64,000 nt of DNA from Flavobacterium sp. 123 (GCF_003634825.1 NZ_RBXD01000001.1:2068501-2132500), one strand, 5' to 3'. Counted from the first letter of the stretch, positions 50,509-59,418 are shown. The notes: a model not told the origin generated them from the sequence alone. Numbers and translations are program-made.

Positions 50509-51407
50509 TATTCTTTAATAAGTTTTATAATTCTATTAAAGTCTTCCTCAGAATGAAAAGGAATTGTGATTTTACCTTTACCGTTGCCAGCTACTTTTAC
50601 GTCAACTTTTGTCCCAAAATAATTTGTAAATGCACTCTTTTGGGTTTCTGCTATTTCAAAAGAAGTTGCTTTAGGTTTTCCAGCAGGCTTTGGTTTAAGA
50701 CTGTCTTGATAATTTTTTACCAAAGCTTCTGTGTCACGAACCGAAAGGTTTTGACTTACAATTTTTTGGTAAATATCTGTTTGAATATCTTGATCTTCGA
50801 TGTTTATAATGGCGCGACCATGTCCCATAGAAATAAAACCATCACGAATTCCTGTTTGAATAATCGGGTCTAATTTTAAAAGACGCAAATAATTAGCAAT
50901 TGTAGAACGTTTTTTTCCCACTCGTTCACTCATTTGTTCTTGAGTCAATTGAATTTCATCTATTAATCGCTGGTACGAAAGAGCAATTTCAATAGGGTCT
51001 AAATCATGACGCTGAATATTTTCAACCAAAGCCATAACTAAGGATTCATTGTCATTTGCAATTCGAATATAAGCAGGAACTGTAGTCAAGCCTACTAAAG
51101 TAGAAGCACGAAGACGTCGTTCTCCAGATATTAATTGGTATTTATTAAAGTCTAGTTTTCGAACTGTAATAGGTTGAATAACGCCTAATTCTTTTATAGA
51201 AGTTGCTAGTTCTCTCAATGATTCTTCATTGAAATTACTTCTGGGTTGGAAAGGGTTAATTTCTATGGCATCAATTTCAAGCTCTATAATGTTGCCAACA
51301 ACTTTATCGGCATTTTTATCGTTAACCGATTTGATGTCGTTTTCCGGATCTTTTAATAATGCAGATAATCCTCTTCCTAAGGCTTGTTTTTTTAGTGCTT
51401 TTGCCAT
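50508..51407 (-). CDS. parB: Chromosome partitioning protein ParB
   Basis: A 299-residue DNA-binding CTPase-type partition protein. It begins KKQALGRGLSALL, followed by the N-terminal ParB domain (IEINPFQPRSNFNEESLRELATSI; GERRLRAS; ENIQRHDLDPIEIA). A helix-turn-helix recognises parS (QEQMSERVGKKRSTIANYLRLLKL), and a C-terminal dimerisation segment ends the protein. ParB spreads from parS and recruits condensin. The gene starts 4 bp after parA. No parS-like 16-mer was spotted in the window. Confidence 0.97.
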   Translation of the reverse strand: MAKALKKQALGRGLSALLKDPENDIKSVNDKNADKVVGNIIELEIDAIEINPFQPRSNFNEESLRELATSIKELGVIQPITVRKLDFNKYQLISGERRLRASTLVGLTTVPAYIRIANDNESLVMALVENIQRHDLDPIEIALSYQRLIDEIQLTQEQMSERVGKKRSTIANYLRLLKLDPIIQTGIRDGFISMGHGRAIINIEDQDIQTDIYQKIVSQNLSVRDTEALVKNYQDSLKPKPAGKPKATSFEIAETQKSAFTNYFGTKVDVKVAGNGKGKITIPFHSEEDFNRIIKLIKE

Positions 51408-51411
51408 AAAA

Positions 51412-52179
51412 CTATTTACTGTTTTTCTTTATGATTTCTTGTGCTAAATGTAAATAATTAGTAGCTCCTTTGCTTGTTGCGTCATAGTTTATGATGCTTT
51501 CGCCAAAACTAGGTGCCTCACTTAATTTTACATTTCTTTGAATAATCGTTTCAAATACCATATCGTTAAAGTGTTTTTGAACCTCTTCAACCACTTGGTT
51601 TGATAAACGTAATCTGGAATCATACATCGTTAATAGTAATCCTTCAATATCTAATTCTGGATTATGTATTTTTTGGATACTTTTTATAGTGTTCAATAAT
51701 TTACCCAATCCTTCAAGAGCAAAATACTCACATTGAATAGGTATAATTACTGAATCAGCCGCTGTCAAAGCATTTAATGTAAGTAAACCAAGAGATGGTG
51801 CGCAATCTATAATGATATAATCGTATTCCTTTTTGATGTTTTCCAATGCTTTTTTGAGCATGTATTCTCTATTTTCCTTGTCTACCAGTTCAATTTCGAT
51901 AGCAACAAGATCAATATGGGATGGAATTACATCCACATTAGGAGCTGTACATTTTATAATTGCTTCTTCTGGAGTATTACTGTGTTCCAAAATTTGATAC
52001 GTTCCTATTTCAACACCTTCAACATCAATACCTAAGCCTGATGTGGCATTCGCTTGGGGGTCAGCGTCAATAAGTAATACTTTCTTCTCTAAAACACCCA
52101 AAGAAGCTGCAAGATTAACAGATGTGGTAGTTTTTCCAACGCCTCCTTTTTGATTAGCAATCGCAATGATTTTGCCCAT
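51412..52179 (-). CDS. parA: Chromosome partitioning ATPase ParA (Soj)
   Basis: A 255-residue deviant Walker ATPase. It begins KIIAIANQKGGVGKTTTSVNLAA, with the P-loop at 11-18. Walker A' includes the signature Lys11, followed by LLIDADPQANATSGLG, DYIIIDCAPSLGLLTLNAL and QCEYFALEGL. Size and lack of an N-terminal HTH identify the chromosomal ParA/Soj class. It binds DNA nonspecifically and moves ParB-parS complexes. It is the first gene of a six-gene unit through wbqC; the promoter region upstream holds a TTAACA-TT-TGTTAA inverted repeat. Confidence 0.97.
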   Translation of the reverse strand: MGKIIAIANQKGGVGKTTTSVNLAASLGVLEKKVLLIDADPQANATSGLGIDVEGVEIGTYQILEHSNTPEEAIIKCTAPNVDVIPSHIDLVAIEIELVDKENREYMLKKALENIKKEYDYIIIDCAPSLGLLTLNALTAADSVIIPIQCEYFALEGLGKLLNTIKSIQKIHNPELDIEGLLLTMYDSRLRLSNQVVEEVQKHFNDMVFETIIQRNVKLSEAPSFGESIINYDATSKGATNYLHLAQEIIKKNSK

Positions 52180-52280
52180 TTATTTTTGAATTTTGAACGG
52201 TAAAAATACAATTAATTATTGTTTCTAAAAATCTATTTTGTTAACATTTGTTAATGTCTGATTAGTTGTAGTTTGTAGGA

Positions 52281-52361
52281 TTATAATTTATAGCATTTAA
52301 GCCGTTTTTTAGATTCTTCTAGCGTTTCGTCTCCCGTCTTGACTCCTTCCCAATTTTTCAT
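52281..52361 (-). pseudogene. 26-codon reading frame, possible gene remnant or micro-ORF
   Basis: Reverse-strand ATG frame beginning MKNWEGVKTGDETLEESKKR and ending KCYKL before TAA. The frame stays open for 11 codons upstream of the ATG. Its charged, balanced composition and higher GC look protein-like, unlike the surrounding AT-rich spacer, but it is far too short to assign. It could be the C-terminal relic of a lost gene beside a tRNA, or a genuine micropeptide. I do not recognise the sequence. Confidence 0.25.
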
Positions 52362-52517
52362 GAACCTATTAGATAATTTTTTTTGTATTTGATTTTATTG
52401 TTTGTAAAAAGAAGAAGATGTTTCTGTTAAATTTCTGCTTTTTTAATTTAGAAATAAAGGAGTTTTGTTTTGCCTTTTCAGGGATTTAAAAAAATAATTC
52501 TTATTTTGGAAATAGTT

Positions 52518-52547
52518 TTGTGTAAGTGAAAAATAGTTATATATTTG
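52518..52547 (+). promoter_or_regulatory. Promoter of tRNA-Pro
   Basis: TTG (in TTTTG), 19 bp spacer, TATATTTG. The tRNA begins 10 bp after the box, so transcription would start almost at the mature 5' end. Confidence 0.78.
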
Positions 52548-52557
52548 CCGACGCTTT

Positions 52558-52632
52558 CGGGGTGTAGCGTAGCTCGGTTATCGCGCCTGCTTTGGGAGCA
52601 GGAGGCCGCAGGTTCGAATCCTGCCACCCCGA
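52558..52632 (+). tRNA. tRNA-Pro (anticodon TGG)
   Basis: A complete cloverleaf. The acceptor stem CGGGGTG pairs with CACCCCG, discriminator A follows, and the anticodon stem CCTGC/GCAGG encloses loop TTTGGGA (anticodon TGG). The T arm is GCAGG-TTCGAAT-CCTGC. The CCA end is not encoded (CAA follows). A single gene, not in a tRNA cluster, with its own promoter and terminator. Confidence 0.97.
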
Positions 52633-52650
52633 CAATAAAGTTTAAAAATA

Positions 52651-52685
52651 AAAAAAAGCCTGTAAATAAATTTACAGGCTTTTGT
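52651..52685. terminator. Bidirectional terminator between tRNA-Pro and the AraC-type gene
   Basis: AGCCTGTAAA / TTTACAGGCT (52657-52666 with 52671-52680), loop TAAA, with flanking A and T tracts. Confidence 0.92.
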
Positions 52686-52707
52686 CTTTTATACTATTTA
52701 ATGCGAA

Positions 52708-53979
52708 TTAAATTTTAGTTGATAGAAGTTTGTTTTTCTTCAAAAAATCAAAAGAAGAGGCTTTGTCTTCGTTTCCCATTTTTAAGTAATCACTAGGGGT
52801 AATTCCCATTTCAGTTTTAAATATACTATAGAAATTTGAACGGGATGTAAATCCTGATTTTTGTGCTATGGCTTCAATGGTAAGATTAGAATATTCTGGA
52901 TTAACTAATAATTCTATTGCATGTGCAATTCTTAATTGATTTTTAAGTGTTATAAATTTAATTTTTAAGATTGAATTAAAACAATAAGAAATGTGATTTT
53001 GATGAACCTGAAGTGCTATAGCCATATCTCCAACCGAAAAACTAGGTGCTAAATATGGTTTTTCTTTTTCTAAATAAATTTGTATTCTCTCTGCTAATTC
53101 ATTAAAAGGGTTTTCAGATTCATCTACTGTTTCTTTAGTTAAATTAGTTGAATTTGCATTCCCTAATTTAATATCCGTTTCTGATGTTTTAGTTTTTGAT
53201 TCATTCTTTTTTTCTGAATTATAATTCGGCATTCCATAAAGAACCTTAGGGAATAGCAACATACTGATTCCTAAAAATGAAAAAGCTATTCCGCAATTAA
53301 GATATACAATTGTTGAACTTGTGATTGTATGGCTTGGAGTGTCACTCAGAAAATTGTAAGTCAGTATAAAAAAATTAATTAATAAAAACGCAACCATAGC
53401 TAATAATGCAACCAACCATCGGTATGAAATAAGGTACTGCTCGACTGGAATATTGTTTTTTGGATTTTTATTTGGAGAAAATTTCCATAAAATATAAATA
53501 CAAAAGAATAAGTACATTAGTAGCATACCTGTTCTGAAAAAAAAGTTAAACTCAACTGGGAATAAAAAATTGAGATTTAATGTTTTCATCGAATCTATAT
53601 TATTTATAATCTCTTTTGCAATAGCTTTTTTATAGCTAAAAGGAGTAAGATAATAAGGTGTAATTCCTATGGCTTGTATGATTGCTGGCAAAAAATGAAA
53701 AATATCTTTGCGCTTTAACCCTTGGCTATCGTTAAGAGTACCTCTCACATAGAAATACAAAAAAGGCCCAGCCATTAGTAAGAAGGGAGTGAAATTATTA
53801 TAAAAAATAGCTAATAAAAAGACAGATTTTCCAGAAATAACATAATAGTGGGTTATTGCATAAACAGAAATCGCTGCAAAGAAAAGAGCCAAAAACATAG
53901 TGTTACGATTAATTTGCCAATTGTATATGACCAAAATAATCGATAGTAATATCATTAATATCGCTATGAAAAGTATCAT
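52708..53979 (-). CDS. Membrane-embedded AraC-family transcriptional regulator
   Basis: A 423-residue protein. The N-terminal ~250 residues contain seven or eight hydrophobic helices (first: ILFIAILMILLSIILVIYN), then a polar linker. The C-terminal AraC-type double HTH is about 305-405 (FSVGDMAIALQVHQNHISYCF; LTIEAIAQKSGFTSRSNFYSIFKTEMGITPSDYLK split over both helices). DNA would have to be contacted from the membrane. Such 7TM-AraC regulators are known in Bacteroidota, but their signals are mostly unknown. No obvious -7 box precedes it. Orientation is towards the tRNA terminator. Confidence 0.9.
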   Translation of the reverse strand: MILFIAILMILLSIILVIYNWQINRNTMFLALFFAAISVYAITHYYVISGKSVFLLAIFYNNFTPFLLMAGPFLYFYVRGTLNDSQGLKRKDIFHFLPAIIQAIGITPYYLTPFSYKKAIAKEIINNIDSMKTLNLNFLFPVEFNFFFRTGMLLMYLFFCIYILWKFSPNKNPKNNIPVEQYLISYRWLVALLAMVAFLLINFFILTYNFLSDTPSHTITSSTIVYLNCGIAFSFLGISMLLFPKVLYGMPNYNSEKKNESKTKTSETDIKLGNANSTNLTKETVDESENPFNELAERIQIYLEKEKPYLAPSFSVGDMAIALQVHQNHISYCFNSILKIKFITLKNQLRIAHAIELLVNPEYSNLTIEAIAQKSGFTSRSNFYSIFKTEMGITPSDYLKMGNEDKASSFDFLKKNKLLSTKI

Positions 53980-54394
53980 AATTTGTTTAATTCGAAGTTG
54001 ATTAAAAATTTTATAGAAACTCCCTTGTTAAGAAAGCTTAACTTTTTTGTCTAAACTAAGTTTCTTGTCCTTTTTTTTAAAAATCAGGACATATCAAAGC
54101 CATAAGCAAAACAAAAATGGGGGTAGGCCTATTATTTTTGTTTCTCGAATTATATGAATGTATAATTAATATCTGGGGGTATCAATTATAAATTACATAA
54201 ATTTTTTGCAAAGTAACTTAATCTTATTGTAAAGACAATGAATTTTAGTGCTTAATTAAGAATGAACCCCAAAAAAACAAGATACTCATAATTTAAAAAA
54301 ATAGTTTTTTTCATTTTACTGAAAATAGAGTCGATTAACTTATAGTTGAATATGTTTTCGATTAATTCAAAATGCATAATAAAAGCATTATAAT
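53980..54394. other. Divergent intergenic region (415 bp)
   Basis: Lies between the AraC-type regulator and the 141-residue membrane protein gene. It contains an imperfect hairpin with GTCC/GGAC ends (54068-54090), a TATTTTTG box at 54133-54140 facing right but 255 bp from the next gene, and TATAATT...AATTATA (about 54150-54190) around a GGGGG core. No coding frame or RNA gene recognised. Confidence 0.5.
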
Positions 54395-54820
54395 ATGATT
54401 TTAAAAAATAAACTTGATAATATTGATTTAACCGATGGGAAGTTAGTTCTGACTCTTCAGAGAGGAAAAAAGCAAATAGTTTCTTTTTCAGATTTAGAAG
54501 ATATTAATGTCATTCTGTATGATTCTTCTCCAGTTCAAGAAGTTTTATTCATATTATTATCCATTGGAATTATGATGCTTTCCTTATTATATCTTCAATT
54601 TGATTTACTTCTTTTAATTCCATTACTATTTGTAATTTGTATTGCTGTAATGGTTGATAATTATAAATGTTGTTACTTAAGAATAGATTTTAAAGACGGA
54701 ACCCTTTTTAGAAAGCAAATTTCAGACAAATTGAAAGTTGAGATTTTGCCCGTAGTAAAAAATATTACGGAAGAGATTGATAAGTTCAGAAATGAAAATA
54801 ATCAAGAAAGTACTTTTTAA
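54395..54820 (+). CDS. Hypothetical two-helix membrane protein
   Basis: A 141-residue protein. A polar N-terminal beta-like region (NIDLTDGKLVLTLQRGKKQIVSFSDLEDINV) is followed by two adjacent transmembrane helices (about 48-88), then a C-terminal domain (CCYLRIDFKDGTLFRKQISDKLKVEI). The pattern resembles small bacterial PH-like or YcxB-like membrane proteins, but similarity is too weak to name. There is no signal peptide. It stands alone, with a terminator downstream, before trxB. Confidence 0.65.
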   Translation: MILKNKLDNIDLTDGKLVLTLQRGKKQIVSFSDLEDINVILYDSSPVQEVLFILLSIGIMMLSLLYLQFDLLLLIPLLFVICIAVMVDNYKCCYLRIDFKDGTLFRKQISDKLKVEILPVVKNITEEIDKFRNENNQESTF

Positions 54821-54885
54821 ATCATGTTCTATAATAAGGTATTACTCAACAAAAAACATTAGAATTAAATAAACTGTAGTAGTTA

Positions 54886-54917
54886 AAACCTTTCTTGTAG
54901 AAGAAGGGTTTTTTTAT
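54886..54917 (+). terminator. Terminator before trxB
   Basis: AAACCTTTCTT / AAGAAGGGTTT (54886-54896 with 54901-54911, one G-U) followed by a T tract. Confidence 0.85.
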
Positions 54918-54951
54918 TGTTCAATAATAAAAACTGATTGTGTAGGTCTAA

Positions 54952-54978
54952 TTGTCCCGTATTAATTACTTATTTTTG
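54952..54978 (+). promoter_or_regulatory. Promoter of trxB
   Basis: TTG, 16 bp, TATTTTTG; the ATG is 30 bp downstream. The spacer is one base short of the usual 17-23. Confidence 0.6.
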
Positions 54979-55008
54979 TACTCTTTAAAATTATAATCAA
55001 ATCTTATT

Positions 55009-55956
55009 ATGTCTGATACAATCGAAAAAATTAAATGCCTTATTATAGGTTCTGGCCCTGCAGGTTACACTGCTGCAATCTATGCTGCTAGGGCAAATAT
55101 GAACCCTGTTTTATACCAAGGAATGCAACCAGGAGGACAATTGACAACTACTAATGAAGTTGAAAATTTCCCAGGTTATGTTGATGGAGTAACTGGTCCA
55201 GAAATGATGATGCAATTACAAGCACAAGCGCAACGTTTTGGAGCAGATATACGTGATGGATGGGCAACTAAAGTTGATTTTTCAGGAGATGTTCATAAGG
55301 TTTGGATTAATGATAGTATAGAATTACATTGTGAAACGGTAATCATTTCTACAGGTGCTTCTGCTAAATATTTAGGATTGCCTTCAGAACAACATTATTT
55401 AAAAATGGGCGGTGGAGTTTCTGCTTGTGCTGTTTGTGATGGTTTTTTCTATAGAAATCAAGAAGTTGTAATTGTAGGAGCGGGAGATTCAGCTTGTGAA
55501 GAAGCACATTATTTATCTAAGCTTTGTAAAAAAGTAACTATGTTAGTGCGTAGTGAAAAATTTAGAGCTTCTAAAATTATGGAAGAACGTGTTCGTAAAA
55601 CCGAAAACATTACCATATTAATGAATCATGATACAGTAGAAGTTTTAGGCGATGAGCAAGTGGTAACTGCAGTGAAAGCTAAAAATAAAACTACTGGCGA
55701 AATTTTTGATATTGAAGCTACAGGTTTCTTCGTGGCGATAGGGCATAAACCGAATACAGATATTTTTGCATCGTATTTAACATTAGATGAAACAGGATAT
55801 ATAGTTAATACTCCTGGTACTTCAAAAACTAATGTTGCTGGTGTATTCGTTGCTGGTGATGCTGCGGATCATGTGTACCGTCAAGCAATTACTGCTGCAG
55901 GTACAGGTTGTATGGCTGCATTAGATGCTGAAAGGTATATTGCTGCTAAAGAATAA
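55009..55956 (+). CDS. trxB: Thioredoxin-disulfide reductase
   Basis: A 315-residue FAD/NADPH enzyme that keeps thioredoxin reduced in the cytosol. The FAD-binding loop is IIGSGPAGYTAAIYAARA (12-29). The redox-active disulfide is Cys140-Cys143 in ACAVCDG, and the NADPH-binding loop VIVGAGDSACEEA follows. The second FAD motif is GVFVAGDAADHVYRQAITAAGTGCMAALDAE (in two conserved parts). Length is usual. It may serve the periplasmic thioredoxin fusion indirectly, but that is speculation. It has its own promoter and a bidirectional terminator. Confidence 0.98.
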   Translation: MSDTIEKIKCLIIGSGPAGYTAAIYAARANMNPVLYQGMQPGGQLTTTNEVENFPGYVDGVTGPEMMMQLQAQAQRFGADIRDGWATKVDFSGDVHKVWINDSIELHCETVIISTGASAKYLGLPSEQHYLKMGGGVSACAVCDGFFYRNQEVVIVGAGDSACEEAHYLSKLCKKVTMLVRSEKFRASKIMEERVRKTENITILMNHDTVEVLGDEQVVTAVKAKNKTTGEIFDIEATGFFVAIGHKPNTDIFASYLTLDETGYIVNTPGTSKTNVAGVFVAGDAADHVYRQAITAAGTGCMAALDAERYIAAKE

Positions 55957-55974
55957 TAGCCTCATGCATATTAT

Positions 55975-56006
55975 AAAAAAGTCCCAAGTAATTGGGACTT
56001 TTTTAT
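55975..56006. terminator. Bidirectional terminator between trxB and the GIN-domain gene
   Basis: AAGTCCCAA / TTGGGACTT (55979-55987 with 55992-56000), loop GTAA, with flanking A and T tracts. Confidence 0.92.
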
Positions 56007-56016
56007 TGGATACAAG

Positions 56017-56856
56017 TTATTTTAGTTTCTTTAATAATTTAGCTTCTCCTTCAAATTTTCGTATTTCAATTTTTGGAGCTCCTAAGATTTCAATTTCAGA
56101 TTTATCAACGGCTTCAACAATTATGTTTGTTTCTACAAAAAGACTACAATTAGAATTGCCTTCAGTTGTTACATCTGCATTTTTTACAGTTAATTTATTT
56201 CCTTTTAAAGTCGAACTATTATCCAATCGAATGTTTGCATTTGTAACATCTCCTTCTATAGTTGTATTTGACTTTTCGTATAAATCACATTTCAAATCAA
56301 CAGCATTGACTAAAGCTTTAAGAGAGGAGTTTTTGCTTAATTCGATAGTTGCATTTTCGGATTTTAAATTAAGCTCAGTTTTTGATTTATCATCAGCTTG
56401 TAATATGAAATTTTTTGAATTGACATTTAAATAAAGCTGTGAGTTGTCGTTAGTTTTAAATGTAATGTTGTCTAATAAAATTTGTTGTATTGCATTTACA
56501 GAAGATTGGTTTTTTGTTGAAACCATATCTAAAGTATTTGTGTAAGTAACCCTAACGATTAGTTTTTTGTAATTTATAGCTTCTTTTGAAGTGTAAATAC
56601 GAAGAATATTATCTTTTAAATTAAATTCAATTATTTCATGAAGATTGTCGTCGGCTTCAATTTTTATTTCATTTTTTTCCCCTCTTTCTAAAAAAACTTC
56701 TAGATTATCTTCTATTTCAATTTGATTAAAAGAACTAATTTCCTTTGGTTCAAGCGTTACAATTTTCGAACCTTTTATTTTTTCTTTATGCTGTGCAAAT
56801 GACAACGAAGTGAATAAAAGTAATAGGAGTAAAGGAATGTATTTTTTCATCTTCAT
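56017..56856 (-). CDS. Exported head GIN domain (DUF2807) protein
   Basis: A 279-residue protein with a signal peptide (MKMKKYIPLLLLLLFTSLSFAQ; an alternative Met lies at residue 3). The mature part is a putative auto-transporter adhesin head GIN domain (DUF2807): FNQIEIEDNLEVFLERG, IKIEADDNL and then many short beta repeats with Asn/Ser-rich turns (KTNDNSQLYLNVNSKNF), which suggests a beta-helix. GIN proteins are exported, and their function is unsettled. It lies after the terminator of a second GIN gene but has its own -7 box, so it is a separate but neighbouring unit. Confidence 0.87.
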   Translation of the reverse strand: MKMKKYIPLLLLLLFTSLSFAQHKEKIKGSKIVTLEPKEISSFNQIEIEDNLEVFLERGEKNEIKIEADDNLHEIIEFNLKDNILRIYTSKEAINYKKLIVRVTYTNTLDMVSTKNQSSVNAIQQILLDNITFKTNDNSQLYLNVNSKNFILQADDKSKTELNLKSENATIELSKNSSLKALVNAVDLKCDLYEKSNTTIEGDVTNANIRLDNSSTLKGNKLTVKNADVTTEGNSNCSLFVETNIIVEAVDKSEIEILGAPKIEIRKFEGEAKLLKKLK

Positions 56857-56875
56857 TTGAATTAACGTGTGTATA

Positions 56876-56883
56876 CAAATATA
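56876..56883 (-). promoter_or_regulatory. -7 promoter box of the exported GIN gene
   Basis: Reverse-strand TATATTTG, directly abutting the T tract of the preceding terminator and 20 bp before the start codon. Confidence 0.5.
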
Positions 56884-56920
56884 AAAAAATCATCCACTTT
56901 TGATGGATGATTTTTTTTTA
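56884..56920 (-). terminator. Terminator of the PadR-PspC-GIN operon
   Basis: AATCATCCA / TGGATGATT (56888-56896 with 56904-56912), with T-rich sequence on both sides; it lies about 30 bp after the GIN lipoprotein stop. Confidence 0.9.
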
Positions 56921-56941
56921 ATTTTCACTAAAAGGATATGC

Positions 56942-57682
56942 TTATTCTTGACTGATATTTCCTCCAGAATTTGAGTTTTTCTGAATGGATTTTGGGGTTG
57001 AATTATAATTAATGTTTCCTCCGCTCGAAGCTTCCGCAATTAAGCTCACAATAGGATGAATTGCTATTGTTGCTCCGCTTGATGCATTTGCAATAATATC
57101 ATTAGCCTCTAGTCTTTTTGCATCAATATTACTTCCACTTGAAGCGCTGATGGTAAGTTTAAGCGCCATTCCATTTACGACAATTGTGCTACCACTACTT
57201 GAATCACAATTGATATCATCAGCTTCAATAGTAAGATGCATAGCTGATGCACTAGAAGAATTTAACTGAATGTGTTGCCCTTTCAAGGTGTTAGCACTGT
57301 TTACATTTGATGCGCTTGATGCTTCTATTTCTTCAATAACAGGCATTTTTACAGTAACTTTTTTTGAAGAAACATCTAAGAATGAATTATAATCACAAGC
57401 AATAATCAGTTTCCCATTTTCTACTTTCGTTGTTATCTCATTTTGAAGATTATCATCAGCTTCTACAATAATTTCTGTTTTATCAGATTGTTCAATAACT
57501 AAATCTATTGCATTACTAACTTCTACACTTTTAAAATCACCCTCTACAATTCTTTTTTCGGTGGTAACATGTCCGCTTCCTTCTATTGATTTATGGTTTA
57601 TTAGATGTCCGCATGAACCAAATAGTAAGGTCATTAAAGCAATAACAATAAGTTTTGTTATTAATGTGATTAGTTTTATCAT
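56942..57682 (-). CDS. Head GIN domain (DUF2807) lipoprotein
   Basis: A 246-residue lipoprotein (lipobox LLFGSC, Cys24). The GIN domain starts VEGDFKSVEVSNAIDLVIEQ, continues IIVEADDNLQNEI, and ends in a series of short Ser/Ala/Gly-rich strands (SSSASAMHLTIEADD, SSGSTIVVNG, ASSGSNIDAK, ASSGATIAI, ASSGGNINY), a classic repetitive beta-helix pattern with a ladder of small residues. It is the third gene of the PadR-PspC-GIN unit, starting 2 bp after PspC. The surface or periplasmic side of the outer membrane is the likely location; function unknown. Confidence 0.88.
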   Translation of the reverse strand: MIKLITLITKLIVIALMTLLFGSCGHLINHKSIEGSGHVTTEKRIVEGDFKSVEVSNAIDLVIEQSDKTEIIVEADDNLQNEITTKVENGKLIIACDYNSFLDVSSKKVTVKMPVIEEIEASSASNVNSANTLKGQHIQLNSSSASAMHLTIEADDINCDSSSGSTIVVNGMALKLTISASSGSNIDAKRLEANDIIANASSGATIAIHPIVSLIAEASSGGNINYNSTPKSIQKNSNSGGNISQE

Positions 57683-57684
57683 AG

Positions 57685-59418
57685 CTATTCGTTTTTAATG
57701 ATTACACCATTTTTATCTTTGCTCAGACCTTTTTTAATACCTGTTTGATTTACAATTACAGTTTCTCCATTTACTTTTACAGTAGTGGTTACAACACTAT
57801 CATTTGCAGTAACATTCTCGGTTTCATTTATATCGATGTCATTGTATTCATTTTCATCAGTAGGGCAAGTCAGACATTTTATTTGAGAATTCTCCACTTT
57901 GTAAAGATAATTACCACTATAATGTAAATTAAAGAATGAATCATCTGACTGGTCGTAATTTTGAATTGTAGCATCTGGTTTTAGCAACATGCCTTCTGGT
58001 ACGTATAAAAACAAGGCTACTTCTTGATCACGAAATTTGTTTGTTACTTCAGTTAGTAAGTAATTATCTAAGATTAATTTATTCCCTTCAATTTTGACTG
58101 CATATTTTATTTTTTCTGCTCTTTGTTTGGCATCTTGAAATGATTTTCCTCTTGCCATTCTTTCAATTTGAACATAAGGCATTTTTTCATCAGTATGTAA
58201 AATTTCTAATCGAACGTTGTTAGAATAAATCATTTCATTGCTTGATGAATCTTGAACAAACTTAAAGTTTTCATTATCATCAATGTTTTTGGTATAGTAA
58301 TCATTATACTTGAATTTTACATATAAAGTGTCATTTGGCATCAGATTGATAGTTTCTTTTTGAACCGTTTTACCTTCGTATGCTACTTCTGAAGCTTGTT
58401 TTACACCAATTGATATTAGTATTGCAATAGCAATAATCCAAAGTGCTAATAAAGTGTATTTTGCAATGTTTCCAATTGATTTTAAGTTAGGAGTCAACAG
58501 TTTGAAACCTAATAATACTAAGAAAAAGAACGGAATTCCTACTGCAAAAAACATTAGTAAACCAAAAGACCAAATAGGATAATCAGTGAAATTTCCAGCC
58601 TCAACAAAACTTTGCCACGGCACATTGATAAAATCAGATGATCCTAAAGTGAAGACTGCGATTAGTAAAGATATTAGTACTGCAAATCCAGTAATAATTA
58701 GAATTACTCCAAGAAATTTAGCGAAAATCTTGAAAACAGTCATAATGAAATCTCCAAAAGAGCTGCCTATTTTACCCGCACCAGATTTGATTTGGTTTCC
58801 GTATTTATCATAATCAACATTTTTGATTTTATCAGAAACATTCTCAAATTCCTCACGGACCTTTTTTTCGATATTCGAAATATTTACAGGTTCACCAGTC
58901 ATTTCTAGTTTTTCAGAAGTTGTTACGGCTTCTGGGGTTACAATCCAAAGAATGATATACGCTAGGATTCCAGTTCCAAATCCGGCAAAAACTAAAAGGA
59001 TAAGTACAATTCGAATCCAGACAGCATCAATCCCAAAATAGTGACCTAATCCTGAGGCAACACCACCAATCATTCCTTTTTCTTTATCTCGGTATAGTTT
59101 TTTTGATTTTCTAACCGTGTAGTCTGTATAGTTTTTTGAACTATTCAATTCGTCTTCAATAATGTAATCTTCAGGTTGTCCCATTACGGCAATTACCTCG
59201 TCAACATCTTTTAAGCCTATGACATGTTTATCGCTTTTTTGTTTCTCGTTCAATAATTCCGAAACACGCATTTCAATATCTTTTATGATTTCGTCTTGTC
59301 CAGATGAATTAGACAAAGAGCGTTTTATAGCATCGAAATAACGAGTTAATTTTTGGTATGCATCTTCATCAATATGAAAGAACATTCCGCCTAAGTTTAT
59401 ATTTACAGTTTTGTTCAT
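57685..59418 (-). CDS. PspC domain membrane protein
   Basis: A 577-residue protein. The N-terminal soluble region (1-95; YQKLTRYFDAIKRSL, KDIEMRVSELLNEK, DVDEVIAVMGQPEDY) is typical of Bacteroidota PspC proteins. The PspC domain (about 108-170: LYRDKEKGMIGGVASGLGHYFGIDAVWIRIVLILL in two parts) follows. Four further transmembrane helices are about 230-345, and a large C-terminal extracytoplasmic beta-rich region ends the protein. PspC in proteobacteria senses envelope stress with PspB. Here the partners are PadR and a GIN lipoprotein. It starts 5 bp after padR. Confidence 0.92.
   Translation of the reverse strand: MNKTVNINLGGMFFHIDEDAYQKLTRYFDAIKRSLSNSSGQDEIIKDIEMRVSELLNEKQKSDKHVIGLKDVDEVIAVMGQPEDYIIEDELNSSKNYTDYTVRKSKKLYRDKEKGMIGGVASGLGHYFGIDAVWIRIVLILLVFAGFGTGILAYIILWIVTPEAVTTSEKLEMTGEPVNISNIEKKVREEFENVSDKIKNVDYDKYGNQIKSGAGKIGSSFGDFIMTVFKIFAKFLGVILIITGFAVLISLLIAVFTLGSSDFINVPWQSFVEAGNFTDYPIWSFGLLMFFAVGIPFFFLVLLGFKLLTPNLKSIGNIAKYTLLALWIIAIAILISIGVKQASEVAYEGKTVQKETINLMPNDTLYVKFKYNDYYTKNIDDNENFKFVQDSSSNEMIYSNNVRLEILHTDEKMPYVQIERMARGKSFQDAKQRAEKIKYAVKIEGNKLILDNYLLTEVTNKFRDQEVALFLYVPEGMLLKPDATIQNYDQSDDSFFNLHYSGNYLYKVENSQIKCLTCPTDENEYNDIDINETENVTANDSVVTTTVKVNGETVIVNQTGIKKGLSKDKNGVIIKNE

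Larger units (their letters stand above)
52180..52557. other. Intergenic region between parA and tRNA-Pro (378 bp)
   Basis: Contains the inverted repeat TTAACA-TT-TGTTAA (52241-52254) upstream of parA, a 26-codon reading frame on the reverse strand (52281-52361), and the tRNA promoter at the right end. The segment around 52318-52352 is visibly richer in G and C than its flanks. Nothing else recognisable. Confidence 0.55.

Noticed and set aside
50508..52557. parS site or replication origin near parAB
   Set aside because: No GTTTCACGTGAAAC-like 16-mer, no dnaA gene and no DnaA-box cluster were seen; recF at 39.4 kb is not a marker of the origin in this phylum.
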